Shown: one piece after another, positions 27,962 to 40,838 of the stretch
How the letters are laid out: every line of letters starts with the position of its first letter
Position numbering within the stretch: the stretch's first letter is position 1
Assembly (NCBI RefSeq): GCF_001412105.1
Contig: NZ_LKST01000001.1
Span: forward strand, 620,001 to 684,000
Direction: 5' to 3'
From: Corynebacterium oculi
GTDB taxonomy: Bacteria; Actinomycetota; Actinomycetes; Mycobacteriales; Mycobacteriaceae
Length of the DNA: 64,000 nt
Made by a program: the position numbers and the translations under genes
Notes under the pieces: generated by a model
Databases searched by the model: none
Seen by the model: the letters and a program-made list of their open reading frames with translations, nothing else
What the model was told of the DNA's origin: nothing

Positions 27962-29206
27962 ATGCTTCGTTGGACTACCTCTGGGGAATCACACGGCCAG
28001 GCGCTGATCGCCTTGGTGGAGCACATGCCGGCCGACGTTCCGCTTACTCGTGAGGATATTGCTGGCCAGTTGGCGCGACGTCGCCTCGGGTATGGCCGGG
28101 GGGCGCGCATGAAGTTCGAGGCGGACGAGGTCACCATCATAGGCGGCGTGCGCCACGGCCGGACGCTGGGCAGCCCGGTATCCATCATGATCGGCAACAC
28201 GGAATGGCCCAAGTGGACCACCATCATGTCCGCCGATCCGGTGGATCTTTCCGATCCCGAGGTGGCTGCGGCGATGAACTCCGGGCGCGGGGCGGCCCTG
28301 ACCCGGCCGCGCCCCGGCCACGCGGACTTTTCCGGCATGGTGAAGTACGGCTTCACCGAGGCCCGCCCGGTGCTAGAACGCTCCTCCGCGCGGGAAACCG
28401 CCGCGCGCGTGGCGGCCGCCACCTTAGCGCGCAACTTCCTCCGCGAGGCGCTGGGCGTGGAGGTGCTCTCGCACGTGGTTTCCATCGGCGCTTCGCGGCC
28501 CTCCCAGGGGCAGCCGCAACCCGGCGATACCGAGGCCATCGACGCCTCCCCGGTGCGCGCCTGCGACCCTGAGGCGGAGGCATCCATGATCGAGGAGATT
28601 GAGGCGGCCAAGAAGTCCGGGGATACTCTTGGTGGAATCGTGGAGGTGGTGGTGCATGGGCTTCCCATCGGCTTGGGCTCCCATGTCTCCGGCGAGGATC
28701 GCCTGGATTCTCAGCTCGCCGCGGCCCTCATGGGGATTCAGTCCGTCAAGGGAGTGGAAGTGGGTGACGGCTTTGAGGAGGCTCGCCGCCGGGGCAGCGA
28801 GGCACACGATGAGATGGTGCGCACCGCACAGGGAGTGGAGCGCACCACGAACCGAGCGGGAGGCCTGGAGGGGGGCATGACCAACGGGCAGGCGCTGCGG
28901 CTGCGTGCCGCGATGAAGCCGATCTCCACGGTGCCGCGCGCCCTGCGCACGGTGGATATGGCCACCGGCGCGGCCGCCTCGGCCATTCACCAGCGTTCCG
29001 ATGTGTGCGCCGTCCCGGCGGGGGCCGTGGTGGCCGAGGCGATGGTGGCCCTGGTGCTCGCCCGCGCGGTGCTGCACAAGTTCGGCGGAGACTCCCTGGG
29101 GGAAACTCGGCGCAATATCCGGGGGTACCTGGAGGGTGTGCAACGGCGGCTCTCCTTCGATTCCGAGGATATGGGCGTGGACGATACCGAGGGGGAGCGC
29201 CAATGA
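27962..29206 (+). CDS. aroC: Chorismate synthase
   Basis: A 414-residue FMN-dependent enzyme making chorismate from EPSP. Signatures are [18 protein letters not shown] at the N-terminus, [13 protein letters not shown], and the FMN-binding [20 protein letters not shown] with SVGVP replaced by [16 protein letters not shown] 27962 is chosen because family members begin MLRWTT; an in-frame ATG at 27953 would add three residues. The stop overlaps the aroK start (ATGA). Confidence 0.97.
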   Translation: MLRWTTSGESHGQALIALVEHMPADVPLTREDIAGQLARRRLGYGRGARMKFEADEVTIIGGVRHGRTLGSPVSIMIGNTEWPKWTTIMSADPVDLSDPEVAAAMNSGRGAALTRPRPGHADFSGMVKYGFTEARPVLERSSARETAARVAAATLARNFLREALGVEVLSHVVSIGASRPSQGQPQPGDTEAIDASPVRACDPEAEASMIEEIEAAKKSGDTLGGIVEVVVHGLPIGLGSHVSGEDRLDSQLAAALMGIQSVKGVEVGDGFEEARRRGSEAHDEMVRTAQGVERTTNRAGGLEGGMTNGQALRLRAAMKPISTVPRALRTVDMATGAAASAIHQRSDVCAVPAGAVVAEAMVALVLARAVLHKFGGDSLGETRRNIRGYLEGVQRRLSFDSEDMGVDDTEGERQ

Positions 29207-29712
29207 GCCCCGCGGTGATCCTGGTGGGCCCCCCCGGGGCGGGAAAGTCCACGGTGGCGCGCCGCCTGGGTAACGCGCTGAACCTCCCGGTGCTGGATAC
29301 GGACGAGCTCATCGCCCAGGAATGCGGCAAACCCTGCGGCGAGGCGTTTGTGGAGCTCGGTGAGTCTGCCTTCCGAGAGGTGGAGGCCCGGTACGTGGCC
29401 CAGGCGCTTAACCACGGCGGCGTGGTGAGCCTGGGCGGCGGGGCGGTGACTCACCCCGAGAGCCGCGAGGCGCTGCGGGAGCACGTGGTGGTGTGGGTGG
29501 ACGTCAGCGCGGAGGAGGGGGTGCGCCGCACCCTGGCGGAGGGAACTCGCCCGGTGCTGGAGGCCGAGGATCCCGCCGCGCGCTACCGCAGCCTTCTGGA
29601 GCAGCGGGAGCCGTGGTACCAGGAGGTGTCCACGCACCGGGTGCGCACCGACGGGCGTACCCCCGCCCAGGTGGTATCCAGGATTCTGGCGATTCTTGAC
29701 GTAGAGCAATAA
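29203..29712 (+). CDS. aroK: Shikimate kinase
   Basis: A 169-residue P-loop kinase phosphorylating shikimate. Walker A is GPPGAGKST (residues 9-17), the shikimate-binding Asp pair is in LDTDELIA, the LID/substrate region is [13 protein letters not shown], and [10 protein letters not shown] contains the glycine-rich substrate motif. Start ATG 29203 overlaps the aroC stop; aroB follows after 30 nt. Confidence 0.96.
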   Translation: MSPAVILVGPPGAGKSTVARRLGNALNLPVLDTDELIAQECGKPCGEAFVELGESAFREVEARYVAQALNHGGVVSLGGGAVTHPESREALREHVVVWVDVSAEEGVRRTLAEGTRPVLEAEDPAARYRSLLEQREPWYQEVSTHRVRTDGRTPAQVVSRILAILDVEQ

Positions 29713-29742
29713 CCATGCGCGACGGCGATCGGAGAGATAATC

Positions 29743-30816
29743 ATGCCGAGCATTGAGGTTCGAGGCCCCCACCCCTACACCGTGACCATTGGTTCCGGGT
29801 TGGGACAGCGGGTGCGAGACGAGGTTCGGGGACGCGCCGCGATCATTCACCAGCCGGTGATGCGCCCGGCGGCGGCGGAACTGGCCGAGGTATGCGGTCC
29901 CGATAGCCTCCTCATCGAGGTTCCGGACGCGGAGGCCGGCAAGAGCCTGGACACGCTGGCGATGATCTGGGACCGCGTGGGCCGGGCCGGCTGGACGCGC
30001 CGCGATACCGTGGTGGGCCTGGGCGGCGGGGCGGTCACGGACGTGGCGGGTTTTGCCGCCGCCACTTGGATGCGGGGGATTCGCGTGGTGCAGGTGCCCA
30101 CCACCCTGCTGGCGATGGTGGACGCCGCCGTGGGCGGAAAGACGGGCATTAATACCTCCCTGGGGAAGAACTTGGTGGGCGCCTTCCACGAGCCCGCCGC
30201 GGTGATCATTAACCTCGATTACCTGCGCACCCTGCCCCGAGCGGAGATGGTGGCGGGTTCCGCGGAGATCATCAAAATCGGATTCATCGCGGATCCGGTG
30301 ATCCTGGATCGCTATGAGGAGAACCCCGCCGCGGCTCTCGATCCCGAGGGGTTCCTGCCGGAACTCATCGAGCGATCCGTGCGGGTTAAGGCACAGGTGG
30401 TGGGGGAGGACCTCAAGGAGGCCGGATTGCGGGAGATCCTTAATTACGGCCATACCTTTGGCCATGCCGTGGAGCTGCGTGAGGATTACCGATGGCGGCA
30501 CGGCTCCGCCGTAGCCGTGGGCATGATGTTCGTGGCCCACCTTGCTCACGGCCGGGGGCTTATCGATGCCGCCCTGGTACGCAGGCACCGAGACATCCTG
30601 GATTCCGTGGGGTTGCCCGTTTCCTACGAGCAGGGACACTTTGAAGCCCTCCACGCTGCGATGGCGAAGGACAAGAAGAACCGCGAGGGAACCATACGGT
30701 TTGTGGTGCTCGACGGGGAACCCGGGAGCACCACCCGCCTGGAGGGGCCCAGCGAGACAGAACTGAAGGCGGCGTACCGGGCGTTAGCGGGCATGGGACA
30801 GGAAGGAAAGGCGTAA
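29743..30816 (+). CDS. aroB: 3-dehydroquinate synthase
   Basis: A 357-residue NAD- and metal-dependent enzyme of the second shikimate step. The nucleotide motif [20 protein letters not shown] is near residue 90, followed by [20 protein letters not shown]. Metal ligands are Glu in [11 protein letters not shown] and His in [11 protein letters not shown] and [11 protein letters not shown]. Start ATG 29743 behind GGAGAG. It ends 3 nt before aroQ. Confidence 0.97.
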   Translation: MPSIEVRGPHPYTVTIGSGLGQRVRDEVRGRAAIIHQPVMRPAAAELAEVCGPDSLLIEVPDAEAGKSLDTLAMIWDRVGRAGWTRRDTVVGLGGGAVTDVAGFAAATWMRGIRVVQVPTTLLAMVDAAVGGKTGINTSLGKNLVGAFHEPAAVIINLDYLRTLPRAEMVAGSAEIIKIGFIADPVILDRYEENPAAALDPEGFLPELIERSVRVKAQVVGEDLKEAGLREILNYGHTFGHAVELREDYRWRHGSAVAVGMMFVAHLAHGRGLIDAALVRRHRDILDSVGLPVSYEQGHFEALHAAMAKDKKNREGTIRFVVLDGEPGSTTRLEGPSETELKAAYRALAGMGQEGKA

Positions 30817-30819
30817 AAG

Positions 30820-31257
30820 ATGACCACGATCATGGTGCTCAACGGGCCCAACCTGAACCGCCTGGGAAAGCGCCAGCCGCATATTTATGGTTCCACCACC
30901 CTGGCCGAGGTGGAGGCCATGCTCCTGGAGGAGGCCCGGACCCTGGGCGTGGAGGTAGAGTCCCGCCAATCCAACGCGGAGCACGTGCTCATCGAGTGGG
31001 TGCACGAGGCCGCGGACGCCGGGTACCCCGTGATTATCAACCCCGGGGGCCTGACGCATACCTCGGTGGCGCTGCGCGATGCCCTCGCGGAGATCGCCGA
31101 GGGGCCCGGCTTTATCGAGGTACACATCTCCAATGTGCACGCGCGCGAAGCCTTCCGCCAGCACAGTTATCTCTCCCCGATCGCGCTGGCGGTCATCGCG
31201 GGATTGGGAGTGGAGGGCTACCGGGTGGCGCTGGGTTACCTGGCGCGCCGGGGATAG
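30820..31257 (+). CDS. aroQ: 3-dehydroquinate dehydratase, type II
   Basis: A 145-residue dodecameric-type enzyme. The N-terminus holds [18 protein letters not shown] with the catalytic Tyr. The catalytic His region is [18 protein letters not shown] and [18 protein letters not shown]. Length is standard for type II. It is the last of five aromatic genes here. Corynebacterial literature often calls this gene aroD. Confidence 0.96.
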   Translation: MTTIMVLNGPNLNRLGKRQPHIYGSTTLAEVEAMLLEEARTLGVEVESRQSNAEHVLIEWVHEAADAGYPVIINPGGLTHTSVALRDALAEIAEGPGFIEVHISNVHAREAFRQHSYLSPIALAVIAGLGVEGYRVALGYLARRG

Positions 31258-31298
31258 CGCGGGGGTAAGAGTTGGGGGAGATAAGGCAGGGAAGCGCT

Positions 31299-31304
31299 TA
31301 CACT
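31299..31304 (+). promoter_or_regulatory. Putative -10 (TACACT) for pepQ
   Basis: TACACT lies in the 94-nt gap after aroQ, 47 nt before the pepQ ATG; a separate promoter here would end the aromatic unit. Confidence 0.45.
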
Positions 31305-31351
31305 GAGCGGTGGAGATCGCTCACAGACAATCCGTATTCAAGGAGGACATC

Positions 31352-32443
31352 ATGGCCCTAGCCGATACTCGTTATTCCCAGCGTCGTCGCACCCTTGCGG
31401 CGCGCCTGGCGGGACAGCGCATTGACATGATGTTGGTGACCAACCTCATTCACGTGCAATACCTCTCCGGTTTCACTGGCTCCAACGCGGCGCTCATGCT
31501 TTCCAAGGAACTCAATCCGCAGATTTCCACGGACGGGCGATACATCACCCAGGTGGCGGAGGAGGTGCCCGATATTGAGGCGCTCATCGCTCGCAACTGC
31601 GCCGCAGCCTTGTTGTCCCAGGTGGAGGGCCCACGCCGCGTGGGCATCGAGGCTGACGAGATAAGCGTGGCGCAGTGGGAGGCCCTTCAGAAGGTGGCGG
31701 GGGAAGACGTCACTTTAGTGCCCGTGCGCGGGGTGGTGGAGGAACTGCGCCTGGTCAAAGATCCCCGCGAATTGGAGAGCCTGCGCGAGGTCGCGGAACT
31801 AGCCTCGCAGGCGTACCGGGATCTTCTCGCGGCGGGGGAACTGGCGGTGGGCCGCGCGGAGCGGGACATCGCCGCGGATCTGGAATACCGCATGCGAAAG
31901 GCCGGCGCGGAGCACACGAGCTTTGACACAATTATTGCCTCCGGGCCCAACTCCGCCAAACCTCACCACGGGGCGGGGGAGCGGGTGCTTCAGCGCGGAG
32001 ACCTGGTGACCGTGGACTTTGGGGCGTTCATGGGGGGCTTTAACTCGGACATGACTCGCACGGTGGTCATGGGCGAGGCCGACGAGTTTTCCACGGAGAT
32101 CTACGAGGTGGTCAAGAGGGCTCAAACGGCCGGGGTGGAGGCCGCCACGGTGGGCACGGCGCTCGCGGACGTCGATCGTGCCACCAGGGAGATCATCGAG
32201 GAGGCCGGGTACGGGGAGTACTACATTCATTCCACAGGGCATGGCGTGGGTCTGGAGGTGCACGAGGGGCCCTACGCCTCCTCCTCGGGGGAGGGGGAAT
32301 TGCGCGAGGGCATGACGCTGACCATCGAGCCGGGAATCTACGTGCCGGGGCGGGGCGGGGTGAGGATCGAGGATACCCTCATCATCACGCCCGGCTCCCC
32401 GGAAGTGATTACCCGGGTGAGCAAGGACCTCACGGTATTGTAG
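31352..32443 (+). CDS. pepQ: Xaa-Pro aminopeptidase / prolidase-type M24 peptidase
   Basis: A 363-residue metallopeptidase. The N-terminal creatinase-like domain (SGFTGSNAALML) precedes the pita-bread catalytic domain. Metal ligands: Asp in LVTVDFGAFMGG (near residue 220) and FNSDMTRTVV, His in HSTGHGVGLEVHEGP, Glu in LTIEPGIYVPG and RIEDTLII. ATG 31352 is chosen for its strong AAGGAGG site; the frame is open further upstream to a GTG at 31310. It precedes efp in the conserved pepQ-efp-nusB order. Confidence 0.93.
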   Translation: MALADTRYSQRRRTLAARLAGQRIDMMLVTNLIHVQYLSGFTGSNAALMLSKELNPQISTDGRYITQVAEEVPDIEALIARNCAAALLSQVEGPRRVGIEADEISVAQWEALQKVAGEDVTLVPVRGVVEELRLVKDPRELESLREVAELASQAYRDLLAAGELAVGRAERDIAADLEYRMRKAGAEHTSFDTIIASGPNSAKPHHGAGERVLQRGDLVTVDFGAFMGGFNSDMTRTVVMGEADEFSTEIYEVVKRAQTAGVEAATVGTALADVDRATREIIEEAGYGEYYIHSTGHGVGLEVHEGPYASSSGEGELREGMTLTIEPGIYVPGRGGVRIEDTLIITPGSPEVITRVSKDLTVL

Positions 32444-32487
32444 ACTGGCACAGTTAGATACCGGATCACACGAGGGAGAACCGCTAA

Positions 32488-33051
32488 GTGGCAACCACCG
32501 CTGATTTCAAGAACGGTCTTGTGCTCAAGATCGACGGCAAGCTGCAACAGATCATTGAGTTCCAGCACGTGAAGCCGGGCAAGGGGCCGGCCTTTGTGCG
32601 CACCAAGCTCAAGGACGTTGTCTCCGGTAAGACGGTGGACAAGACATGGAATGCCGGCGTCAAGGTGGAGACCGCCAACGTGGATCGCCGCGACATGACC
32701 TACCTGTATCACGACGGCAGCAACTACGTGGTCATGGACGATAAGACCTTCGATCAGGTGGAGCTGGACGCGGATAAGTTTGGGGACGCCGCTCGTTTCC
32801 TGCTGGAGAACATGCGCGTGCAGGTGTCCTTCCATGACGAGGAGCCGCTCTTTGCGGAGCTGCCCGTGTCCGTGGATCTCAAGGTGGAGCACACCGATCC
32901 CGGTTTGCAGGGTGATCGCTCCACCGGCGGCACCAAGCCCGCCACCCTGGAGACGGGCGCGGAGATTCAGGTGCCGCTGTTCATCGAGACCGGCAACGTG
33001 CTCAAGGTGGATACCCGCTCTGGCGAGTACCTTTCCCGCGTTAATAACTAG
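32488..33051 (+). CDS. efp: Elongation factor P
   Basis: A 187-residue three-domain factor that relieves ribosome stalling at proline runs. Domain I has [19 protein letters not shown] and the tip loop [17 protein letters not shown] with the Lys that contacts the peptidyl-transferase centre. The C-terminal signature is [27 protein letters not shown]. Start GTG 32488 behind GAGGGAG. The stop shares one base with the nusB GTG, so the two are coupled. Confidence 0.97.
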   Translation: MATTADFKNGLVLKIDGKLQQIIEFQHVKPGKGPAFVRTKLKDVVSGKTVDKTWNAGVKVETANVDRRDMTYLYHDGSNYVVMDDKTFDQVELDADKFGDAARFLLENMRVQVSFHDEEPLFAELPVSVDLKVEHTDPGLQGDRSTGGTKPATLETGAEIQVPLFIETGNVLKVDTRSGEYLSRVNN

Positions 33052-33668
33052 TGGCCACCGTGACCAAACGCCAGGAGAAGTGGCGCCGCCACGGCGCTCG
33101 TTATAAGGCCCGTCGTCGCGCGGTGGACGTGCTCTTCGAGGCCGAGGCCCGCGACATTGACCCCATGCGCATCGTGGAGGATCGCACGGAGTTGGCGCGG
33201 GTGCCGGAAAACCAGGTGGCCCCCATTGCGGAGTACACGAGGCAGATCGTTTTGGGCGCGGCCGAGGAACTAGACGCGGTGGATAGCACCATCGAGCGCT
33301 TTCTCAGCGATCAGTGGGAACTGGGCCGCCTCCCCGCCGTGGATCGCGCCATCTTGCGCATGTCCGTGTGGGAGTTGATCTTTAATCCCGATGTGCCCAC
33401 CCCCACCGCCGTGGTGGAGGGCGTGGAGATCGCCAGCGAGTATTCCGGGGAGCAGGGCGCGCCGTATATTCACGCGGTGCTCGATGATGTGGCGGAAAAC
33501 CTTGCGGAGGTGCGGGCCTCGGTGGGCGCCGAGGCTACTGAGGTTGCTGAGGCGGTTGAGAACGCTGAGGCCAAGGCCGATCCCGTGGAGAATCAGACCG
33601 CGGAAAATCAGGCTAAGGAAGCGGAAACCACCCCCGAGGCTTCCCAGGCCACCACGGCGAATGACTAG
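33051..33668 (+). CDS. nusB: Transcription antitermination factor NusB
   Basis: A 205-residue protein. The all-helical NusB domain occupies about residues 1-150 ([63 protein letters not shown] [14 protein letters not shown]). A further ~50 residues are an Ala/Glu/Thr-rich, probably disordered tail, longer than in most NusB proteins. It acts in rRNA antitermination with NusE. Start GTG overlaps the efp stop. Its end overlaps the stop of the convergent YbjN gene. Confidence 0.94.
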   Translation: MATVTKRQEKWRRHGARYKARRRAVDVLFEAEARDIDPMRIVEDRTELARVPENQVAPIAEYTRQIVLGAAEELDAVDSTIERFLSDQWELGRLPAVDRAILRMSVWELIFNPDVPTPTAVVEGVEIASEYSGEQGAPYIHAVLDDVAENLAEVRASVGAEATEVAEAVENAEAKADPVENQTAENQAKEAETTPEASQATTAND

Positions 33669-34108
33669 CTTCCTTTCTGCTGGTCAAGCAACCCCTCGGC
33701 GGCCTGGGCCACGCGCTCCTGGCCGGCGAGCACCTCGTCTACGGCCCCGCGGAGGGCCGCGGAGAGTTGTTCCTCGGAGATCCCGGCCGCGATGGGGAGA
33801 TCGCACTCGGTGCGCACCATGAGGTTTTCTTCCCGGTCGGCCACTACGGCCTTGACCCCGAACCCGGAGCAGTTCACCTGGTTAGCCGCCAGGTGTAGGG
33901 TGGGCACCCCGGAATCGGAGGAGAGGTCGGTGGGGTTATCGGCCCGCACGATGAGCACCGAGTTCAGGAGGGCGAAGGTCACCCGGAAGCCGTTGAGGTT
34001 TGCGGTGGCCACGTTGGGATCTTCGGTGGGCCAGAGGGTGATGTGAAAGCCCTTCATTGCGTCGGTGACGCGCTCAAAGGTCAGGGCGGGAATCTTCTGC
34101 TCGCTCAT
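33665..34108 (-). CDS. YbjN-domain protein 1
   Basis: A 147-residue soluble protein of the YbjN type, with alternating beta strands ([56 protein letters not shown]) and a C-terminal helix. No catalytic residues are known for the family; it resembles type III secretion chaperone folds. It lies 2 nt downstream of a second YbjN gene on the same strand, a pair that often flanks nusB or pyr genes in corynebacteria. Function unknown. Confidence 0.8.
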   Translation of the reverse strand: MSEQKIPALTFERVTDAMKGFHITLWPTEDPNVATANLNGFRVTFALLNSVLIVRADNPTDLSSDSGVPTLHLAANQVNCSGFGVKAVVADREENLMVRTECDLPIAAGISEEQLSAALRGAVDEVLAGQERVAQAAEGLLDQQKGS

Positions 34109-34110
34109 TT

Positions 34111-34635
34111 TTACTTTTCCTCCTCGGCATCGTCGGCTTGGCCGGGGCGATCGTCGTGCCCATCGTGGGTGTGCTCATCATCGCCTTGTTCCCAGGTGAT
34201 CGCCTCGGGGAACTGGGCCTCAAGCCACTGGAAGCAGGCCACGATGGAGTCCAGGGTGGACATCACGAAGGCTCCCGCTTGGTTGCGGCTGAGTCCTTGG
34301 GCGATGTGGAGGCGTCGGCAGGCGGAAAAGGCGAGGGTGCCGGGGGTGGATTCGAAGAAACGCAGGGTGGGGGTGAGCTGCGTGAGGTTCCATTCGTTCA
34401 CGGCGGCCAGGGCCGTGGCGGCGCGCTGGGCATCGACCTGCCCGCGCCACATGGAGTCGCACAGCAGGTAGTCGCCCTCGATGGCAAAGGAGACGGCGGC
34501 GTTGATGAAGCCGGTGCGCACCATCGGGGTGGGGTCTTGTTGCAGACGGTAATCGAGGTTTTCGGCCTCCAGAATATCCACCACGGTGTGTTCGGATACA
34601 GGTGCGATGGGGGTGTCGTGTTCGGGGTGAGTCAC
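34111..34635 (-). CDS. YbjN-domain protein 2
   Basis: A 174-residue YbjN-type protein, with VDILEAENLDYRLQQD at the start, FAIEGDYLLCDSMWRG and LTPTLRFFESTPGTLAFSA in the core, and a C-terminal Asp/Glu/His-rich tail (DDEHTHDGHDDR). Start ATG 34635. It is first in a two-gene unit with the other YbjN gene and is divergent from the carA leader. No function can be assigned. Confidence 0.8.
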   Translation of the reverse strand: MTHPEHDTPIAPVSEHTVVDILEAENLDYRLQQDPTPMVRTGFINAAVSFAIEGDYLLCDSMWRGQVDAQRAATALAAVNEWNLTQLTPTLRFFESTPGTLAFSACRRLHIAQGLSRNQAGAFVMSTLDSIVACFQWLEAQFPEAITWEQGDDEHTHDGHDDRPGQADDAEEEK

Positions 34636-34706
34636 GCATCTCCTTGTCGTAGGGGTTTTCTATGGCGCGGGGCCTTGTGTATGCCACTGTAGCCAAATTG
34701 CGGTGA

Positions 34707-34712
34707 TATGCT
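34707..34712 (+). promoter_or_regulatory. Putative -10 (TATGCT) for the carAB-pyrF operon
   Basis: TATGCT lies upstream of the leader hairpin in the gap between the divergent YbjN genes and carA. A start just after it would place the whole PyrR-like loop in the transcript. Confidence 0.4.
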
Positions 34713-34748
34713 TGCGGGGATCCCTTTGACGGGAGTAATCACTGGACA

Positions 34749-34784
34749 TCCTTTAAGGGCCGCACAGAGAGGCGGGAAAGGAGG
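34749..34784 (+). promoter_or_regulatory. PyrR-binding-loop-like RNA hairpin covering a Shine-Dalgarno
   Basis: A lower stem TCCTTT (34749-34754) / AAAGGA (34777-34782), a 5-nt internal loop on the 5' side, an upper stem CCGC / GCGG (34760-34763 / 34772-34775) and the loop ACAGAGAG. The CAGAGAG loop with an asymmetric bulge is the hallmark of PyrR binding loops. The lower stem pairs part of the AAAGGAGG ribosome site for the ATG at 34790, which would allow translational repression by PyrR with uridine nucleotides, as described for mycobacterial pyrR. Known: the motif. Inferred: its function here. Confidence 0.65.
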
Positions 34785-34789
34785 TCACG

Positions 34790-34903
34790 ATGAGTCAGAC
34801 GAGCGCGCACGGCGTCGTCGTGTCCATCGCGCACCGGCACATCAGCTGCGTGGAGGCAGCGATATATTACGGGGGGTTAGCATTGGGGGAGAGGTCTCGA
34901 TGA
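34790..34903 (+). CDS. 37-residue leader ORF coupled to carA
   Basis: ATG 34790 lies behind the strong site AAAGGAGG and the frame runs 37 codons (MSQTSAHGVVVSIAHRHISC at the start) to a TGA overlapping the carA ATG as ATGA. I recognise no family. The ribosome site sits in the PyrR-like hairpin, so translation of this ORF could transmit repression to carA by coupling. It might instead be the remnant of a longer gene such as pyrR, although the peptide does not look like PyrR. Confidence 0.5.
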   Translation: MSQTSAHGVVVSIAHRHISCVEAAIYYGGLALGERSR

Positions 34904-36117
34904 ATCAATCCTCTTTGATGCAGCCCAGCACGCATAACCGAAAGGTCAATACTGTGACGTCTACCCCGCCCGTTCCCGCCGTTTTGGTGCTTGCCGACGG
35001 CCGCTCCTTCCGCGGATACAGCCTGGGCAAGGTGGGTTCCACCTTGGGCGAGGCCGTGTTTACCACCGGCATGACCGGTTACCAGGAGACCATGACCGAC
35101 CCCTCGTACCACCGTCAGATCGTGGTGGCCACGGCCCCGCAGATCGGCAATACCGGCTGGAACGATGAGGATGATGAGTCCCGCGATCGCGGTATCTGGG
35201 TGGCGGGCCTGGTGATCCGCGACCTCTCGGCGCGGGTGTCCAATTGGCGGGCCTCGCGCGGCCTGAACGAGGAGATGGAGAGGCAGGGGATCGTGGGTAT
35301 CCGTGGCGTGGATACCCGCACCGTGGTGCGTCATTTGCGCGATAAGGGCTCGGTGGCGGCCGGTATTTTCTCCGGCCCGGAGGCTGCGTGCCCGGTGGAG
35401 GAATTGGTGCGCCTGGTACAAAAGCAGGACGCGATGGAGGGGGCCGATCTCTCCGCGCAGGTGAGTACCGAGGAACCCTACGTGGTGGAGCCGGACGGCG
35501 AGCACCGCTACACGGTGGTGGCCTTTGACATGGGGATCAAGACCAACACCCCGCGCAACTTTGCCGCCCGTGGTGTGCGCACCGTGGTGGTTCCCTCCAC
35601 CGCCACCTGGGCGGACATCGAGCAGTATCGCCCGGACGGGGTGTTCGTATCCAACGGCCCGGGCGATCCCGCCACTGCCGATGCCATGGTGGCCGTGGTG
35701 CGCGAGGTGCTGGGCAAGAAGATTCCGTTCTTTGGTATTTGCTTTGGCAATCAGATCCTGGGCCGCGCCTTGGGCATGGAAACATACAAGATGAAGTTCG
35801 GCCACCGGGGGATCAACGTGCCGGTGTTGAACGTGGTTACCGGCAAGATTGACATCACCTCCCAGAATCACGGCTTTGCGCTCAAGGGCAGGGCGGGGGA
35901 GGTCTTTGACACGGACTTCGGCCCGGCCAAGGTCACCCACGTGTGCCTCAACGATGACGTGGTGGAGGGCGTGGCGCTCGAAAGCGGCTTGGCCTATTCG
36001 GTGCAGTACCACCCGGAGGCCGCGGCGGGCCCGCACGATGCCAGCCCGCTTTTCGATCAGTTCATCGACCTCATGGCCGAGCACGCGAGCGCTAAGCACG
36101 CGGGCGAACAGAAGTAA
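34900..36117 (+). CDS. carA: Carbamoyl-phosphate synthase small chain
   Basis: A 405-residue glutaminase subunit releasing ammonia from glutamine for CarB. The N-terminal CPSase domain (LADGRSFRGYSLG, TTGMTGYQETMTDPSYHRQ) precedes a class I amidotransferase domain: nucleophile Cys in FFGICFGNQILG near residue 282, and His/Glu in VQYHPEAAAGP. ATG 34900 is taken because it overlaps the leader ORF stop; the GTG at 34954 would remove 18 residues that other CarA proteins do not share. In relatives pyrR-pyrB-pyrC stand upstream; here they are missing. Confidence 0.95.
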   Translation: MNQSSLMQPSTHNRKVNTVTSTPPVPAVLVLADGRSFRGYSLGKVGSTLGEAVFTTGMTGYQETMTDPSYHRQIVVATAPQIGNTGWNDEDDESRDRGIWVAGLVIRDLSARVSNWRASRGLNEEMERQGIVGIRGVDTRTVVRHLRDKGSVAAGIFSGPEAACPVEELVRLVQKQDAMEGADLSAQVSTEEPYVVEPDGEHRYTVVAFDMGIKTNTPRNFAARGVRTVVVPSTATWADIEQYRPDGVFVSNGPGDPATADAMVAVVREVLGKKIPFFGICFGNQILGRALGMETYKMKFGHRGINVPVLNVVTGKIDITSQNHGFALKGRAGEVFDTDFGPAKVTHVCLNDDVVEGVALESGLAYSVQYHPEAAAGPHDASPLFDQFIDLMAEHASAKHAGEQK

Positions 36118-36147
36118 GCAGACCAGGAAGGTAAGTTAAGGAATCTC

Positions 36148-39485
<3,338 letters not shown>

Positions 39486-39489
<4 letters not shown>

Positions 39490-40307
39490 CTCAAACCTTT
39501 GGCGATCGGCTCGCAGAGCTGGCGCAGCGGCGCGGCCGCCTCTGCGTGGGCATTGATCCGCACCCGGCCCTCCTGAAAGCCTGGGGGCTGGGGGACACGG
39601 TGGCGGGACTGGCGGAGTTTTCCCGCATATGCGTGGAGGCCTTTGCCCCCACGGTCTGTCTGGTCAAGCCGCAGGTGGCGTTCTATGAGCGCTTCGGTTC
39701 CGCGGGCTTCGCGGTGCTGGAAGAGACCATCGCCGGGCTCCGGGCCGGGGGAGCGCTGGTGGTGGCGGACGCCAAGCGCGGGGACATCGGCTCCACGATG
39801 GCGGGTTATGCCTCGGCCTGGTTGGATGATTCCTCCCCCCTGTGCAGCGATGCCGTGACGGTCTCTCCCTACCTGGGGGTGGGGGCATTGGACCCGGCCT
39901 TTGATCTCGCGGAGGCCACGGGCAGGGGCGTCTTTGTGCTCGCGGCCACCTCGAACCCGGAGGCCCGCGTGTTGCAGGGGCACGAGGACGCCGAGGGGCG
40001 CAGCATCTCCCAGCAGGTGATCGACGAGGTGGCTCGGCGCAACGCGGCCCACCCCGGCCTGGGAAACCTGGGCGTGGTGGTGGGCGCGACCGTGGCGCAG
40101 GCTCCGGATTGCCAGCGGCTTGGTGGCCCGGTGCTCATGCCCGGGGTGGGCGCGCAGGGGGGTAGCGCCAGCGACGTAGCGCAAATCATGGGATCGAGGA
40201 TGGATTTGGCCTATCCCAATGTGTCTCGTGCCGTTCTTGGCGCGGGTCCGCAGGTGTCTGGCCTGCGCAAAGCCGCAGAATCTTTTGGTTTTGACCTTAA
40301 CGGGTGA
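39486..40307 (+). CDS. pyrF: Orotidine 5'-phosphate decarboxylase, type 2
   Basis: A 273-residue TIM-barrel enzyme for the last step to UMP. It begins [20 protein letters not shown] and has the catalytic [15 protein letters not shown] (DxKxxD), and VVGATVAQA and [14 protein letters not shown] near the phosphate site. The sequence belongs to the longer type 2 group of actinobacteria. GTG start overlaps the carB stop, so carA-carB-pyrF form one unit. Confidence 0.96.
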
Positions 40308-40422
40308 CCGGCTGCCGAGGCGGGGCTTTTGCCCTGCTATTTTAGGGAGAGTTGTGCCGGAATCTCCCGCTCGATAACCCATCTGCCCTGCGTCGATTGC
40401 GGTGGCCCGCCCCTAGCGGTGT

Positions 40423-40428
40423 TACACT
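40423..40428 (+). promoter_or_regulatory. Putative -10 (TACACT) for mihF
   Basis: TACACT lies 83 nt before the mihF start in the 204-bp gap after pyrF, with TTGCGG 20 nt further upstream as a weak -35. The gap shows no gene and only a short GGGC-TTTT-GCCC hairpin at its left end. Confidence 0.5.
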
Positions 40429-40511
40429 GAGCGAACATCGGCGTGAGGTAGCGATGGTATTCCAGGCGCACCGCCGAAAAGAAAGAAACAAAAACGAACT
40501 GGAGGAACCCC

Positions 40512-40835
40512 GTGGCCCTTCCGAAGTTGACCGATGAGCAGCGCAAGGAAGCCCTTGCTAAGGCTGCCGAGGCCCGCAAGGCCCGTGCTGAGTTGAAGGA
40601 AAAGCTCAAGCGCGGGGACATGACCCTGAAGGAAGTCCTGGATAAGGCCCAGGACGATGAGATCGTGGGTAAGACCAAGGTGTCTGCGCTCCTGGAGGCG
40701 CTGCCGAAGGTGGGCAAGGTCAAGGCCAAGGAGATCATGGAGGAGCTGGAGATCGCTCCCACCCGCCGCCTGCGCGGCCTGGGTGAGCGTCAGCGCCGCG
40801 CGCTGCTGGATCGCTTCGGCTACACCGAGGAATAA
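40512..40835 (+). CDS. mihF: Actinobacterial integration host factor (mIHF)
   Basis: A 107-residue nucleoid protein. It has a long charged N-terminal helix (LTDEQRKEALAKAAEARKAR) and a helix-two-turn-helix DNA-binding part (KTKVSALLEALPKVGKVKAK), ending RRLRGLGERQRRALLDRFGY. Highly conserved and near identical in pattern to other corynebacterial mIHF. GTG start behind GGAGGAA. gmk follows after 3 nt, as elsewhere in the order. Confidence 0.96.
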   Translation: MALPKLTDEQRKEALAKAAEARKARAELKEKLKRGDMTLKEVLDKAQDDEIVGKTKVSALLEALPKVGKVKAKEIMEELEIAPTRRLRGLGERQRRALLDRFGYTEE

Positions 40836-40838
40836 TTC

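Noticed and set aside
28987..30654. Open frame of about 555 codons antisense to aroC, aroK and aroB.
   Set aside because: Compositional shadow of three conserved aromatic genes.
40308..40360. Terminator after pyrF (GGGC-TTTT-GCCC).
   Set aside because: The stem is only four base pairs and is not followed directly by a T-run.
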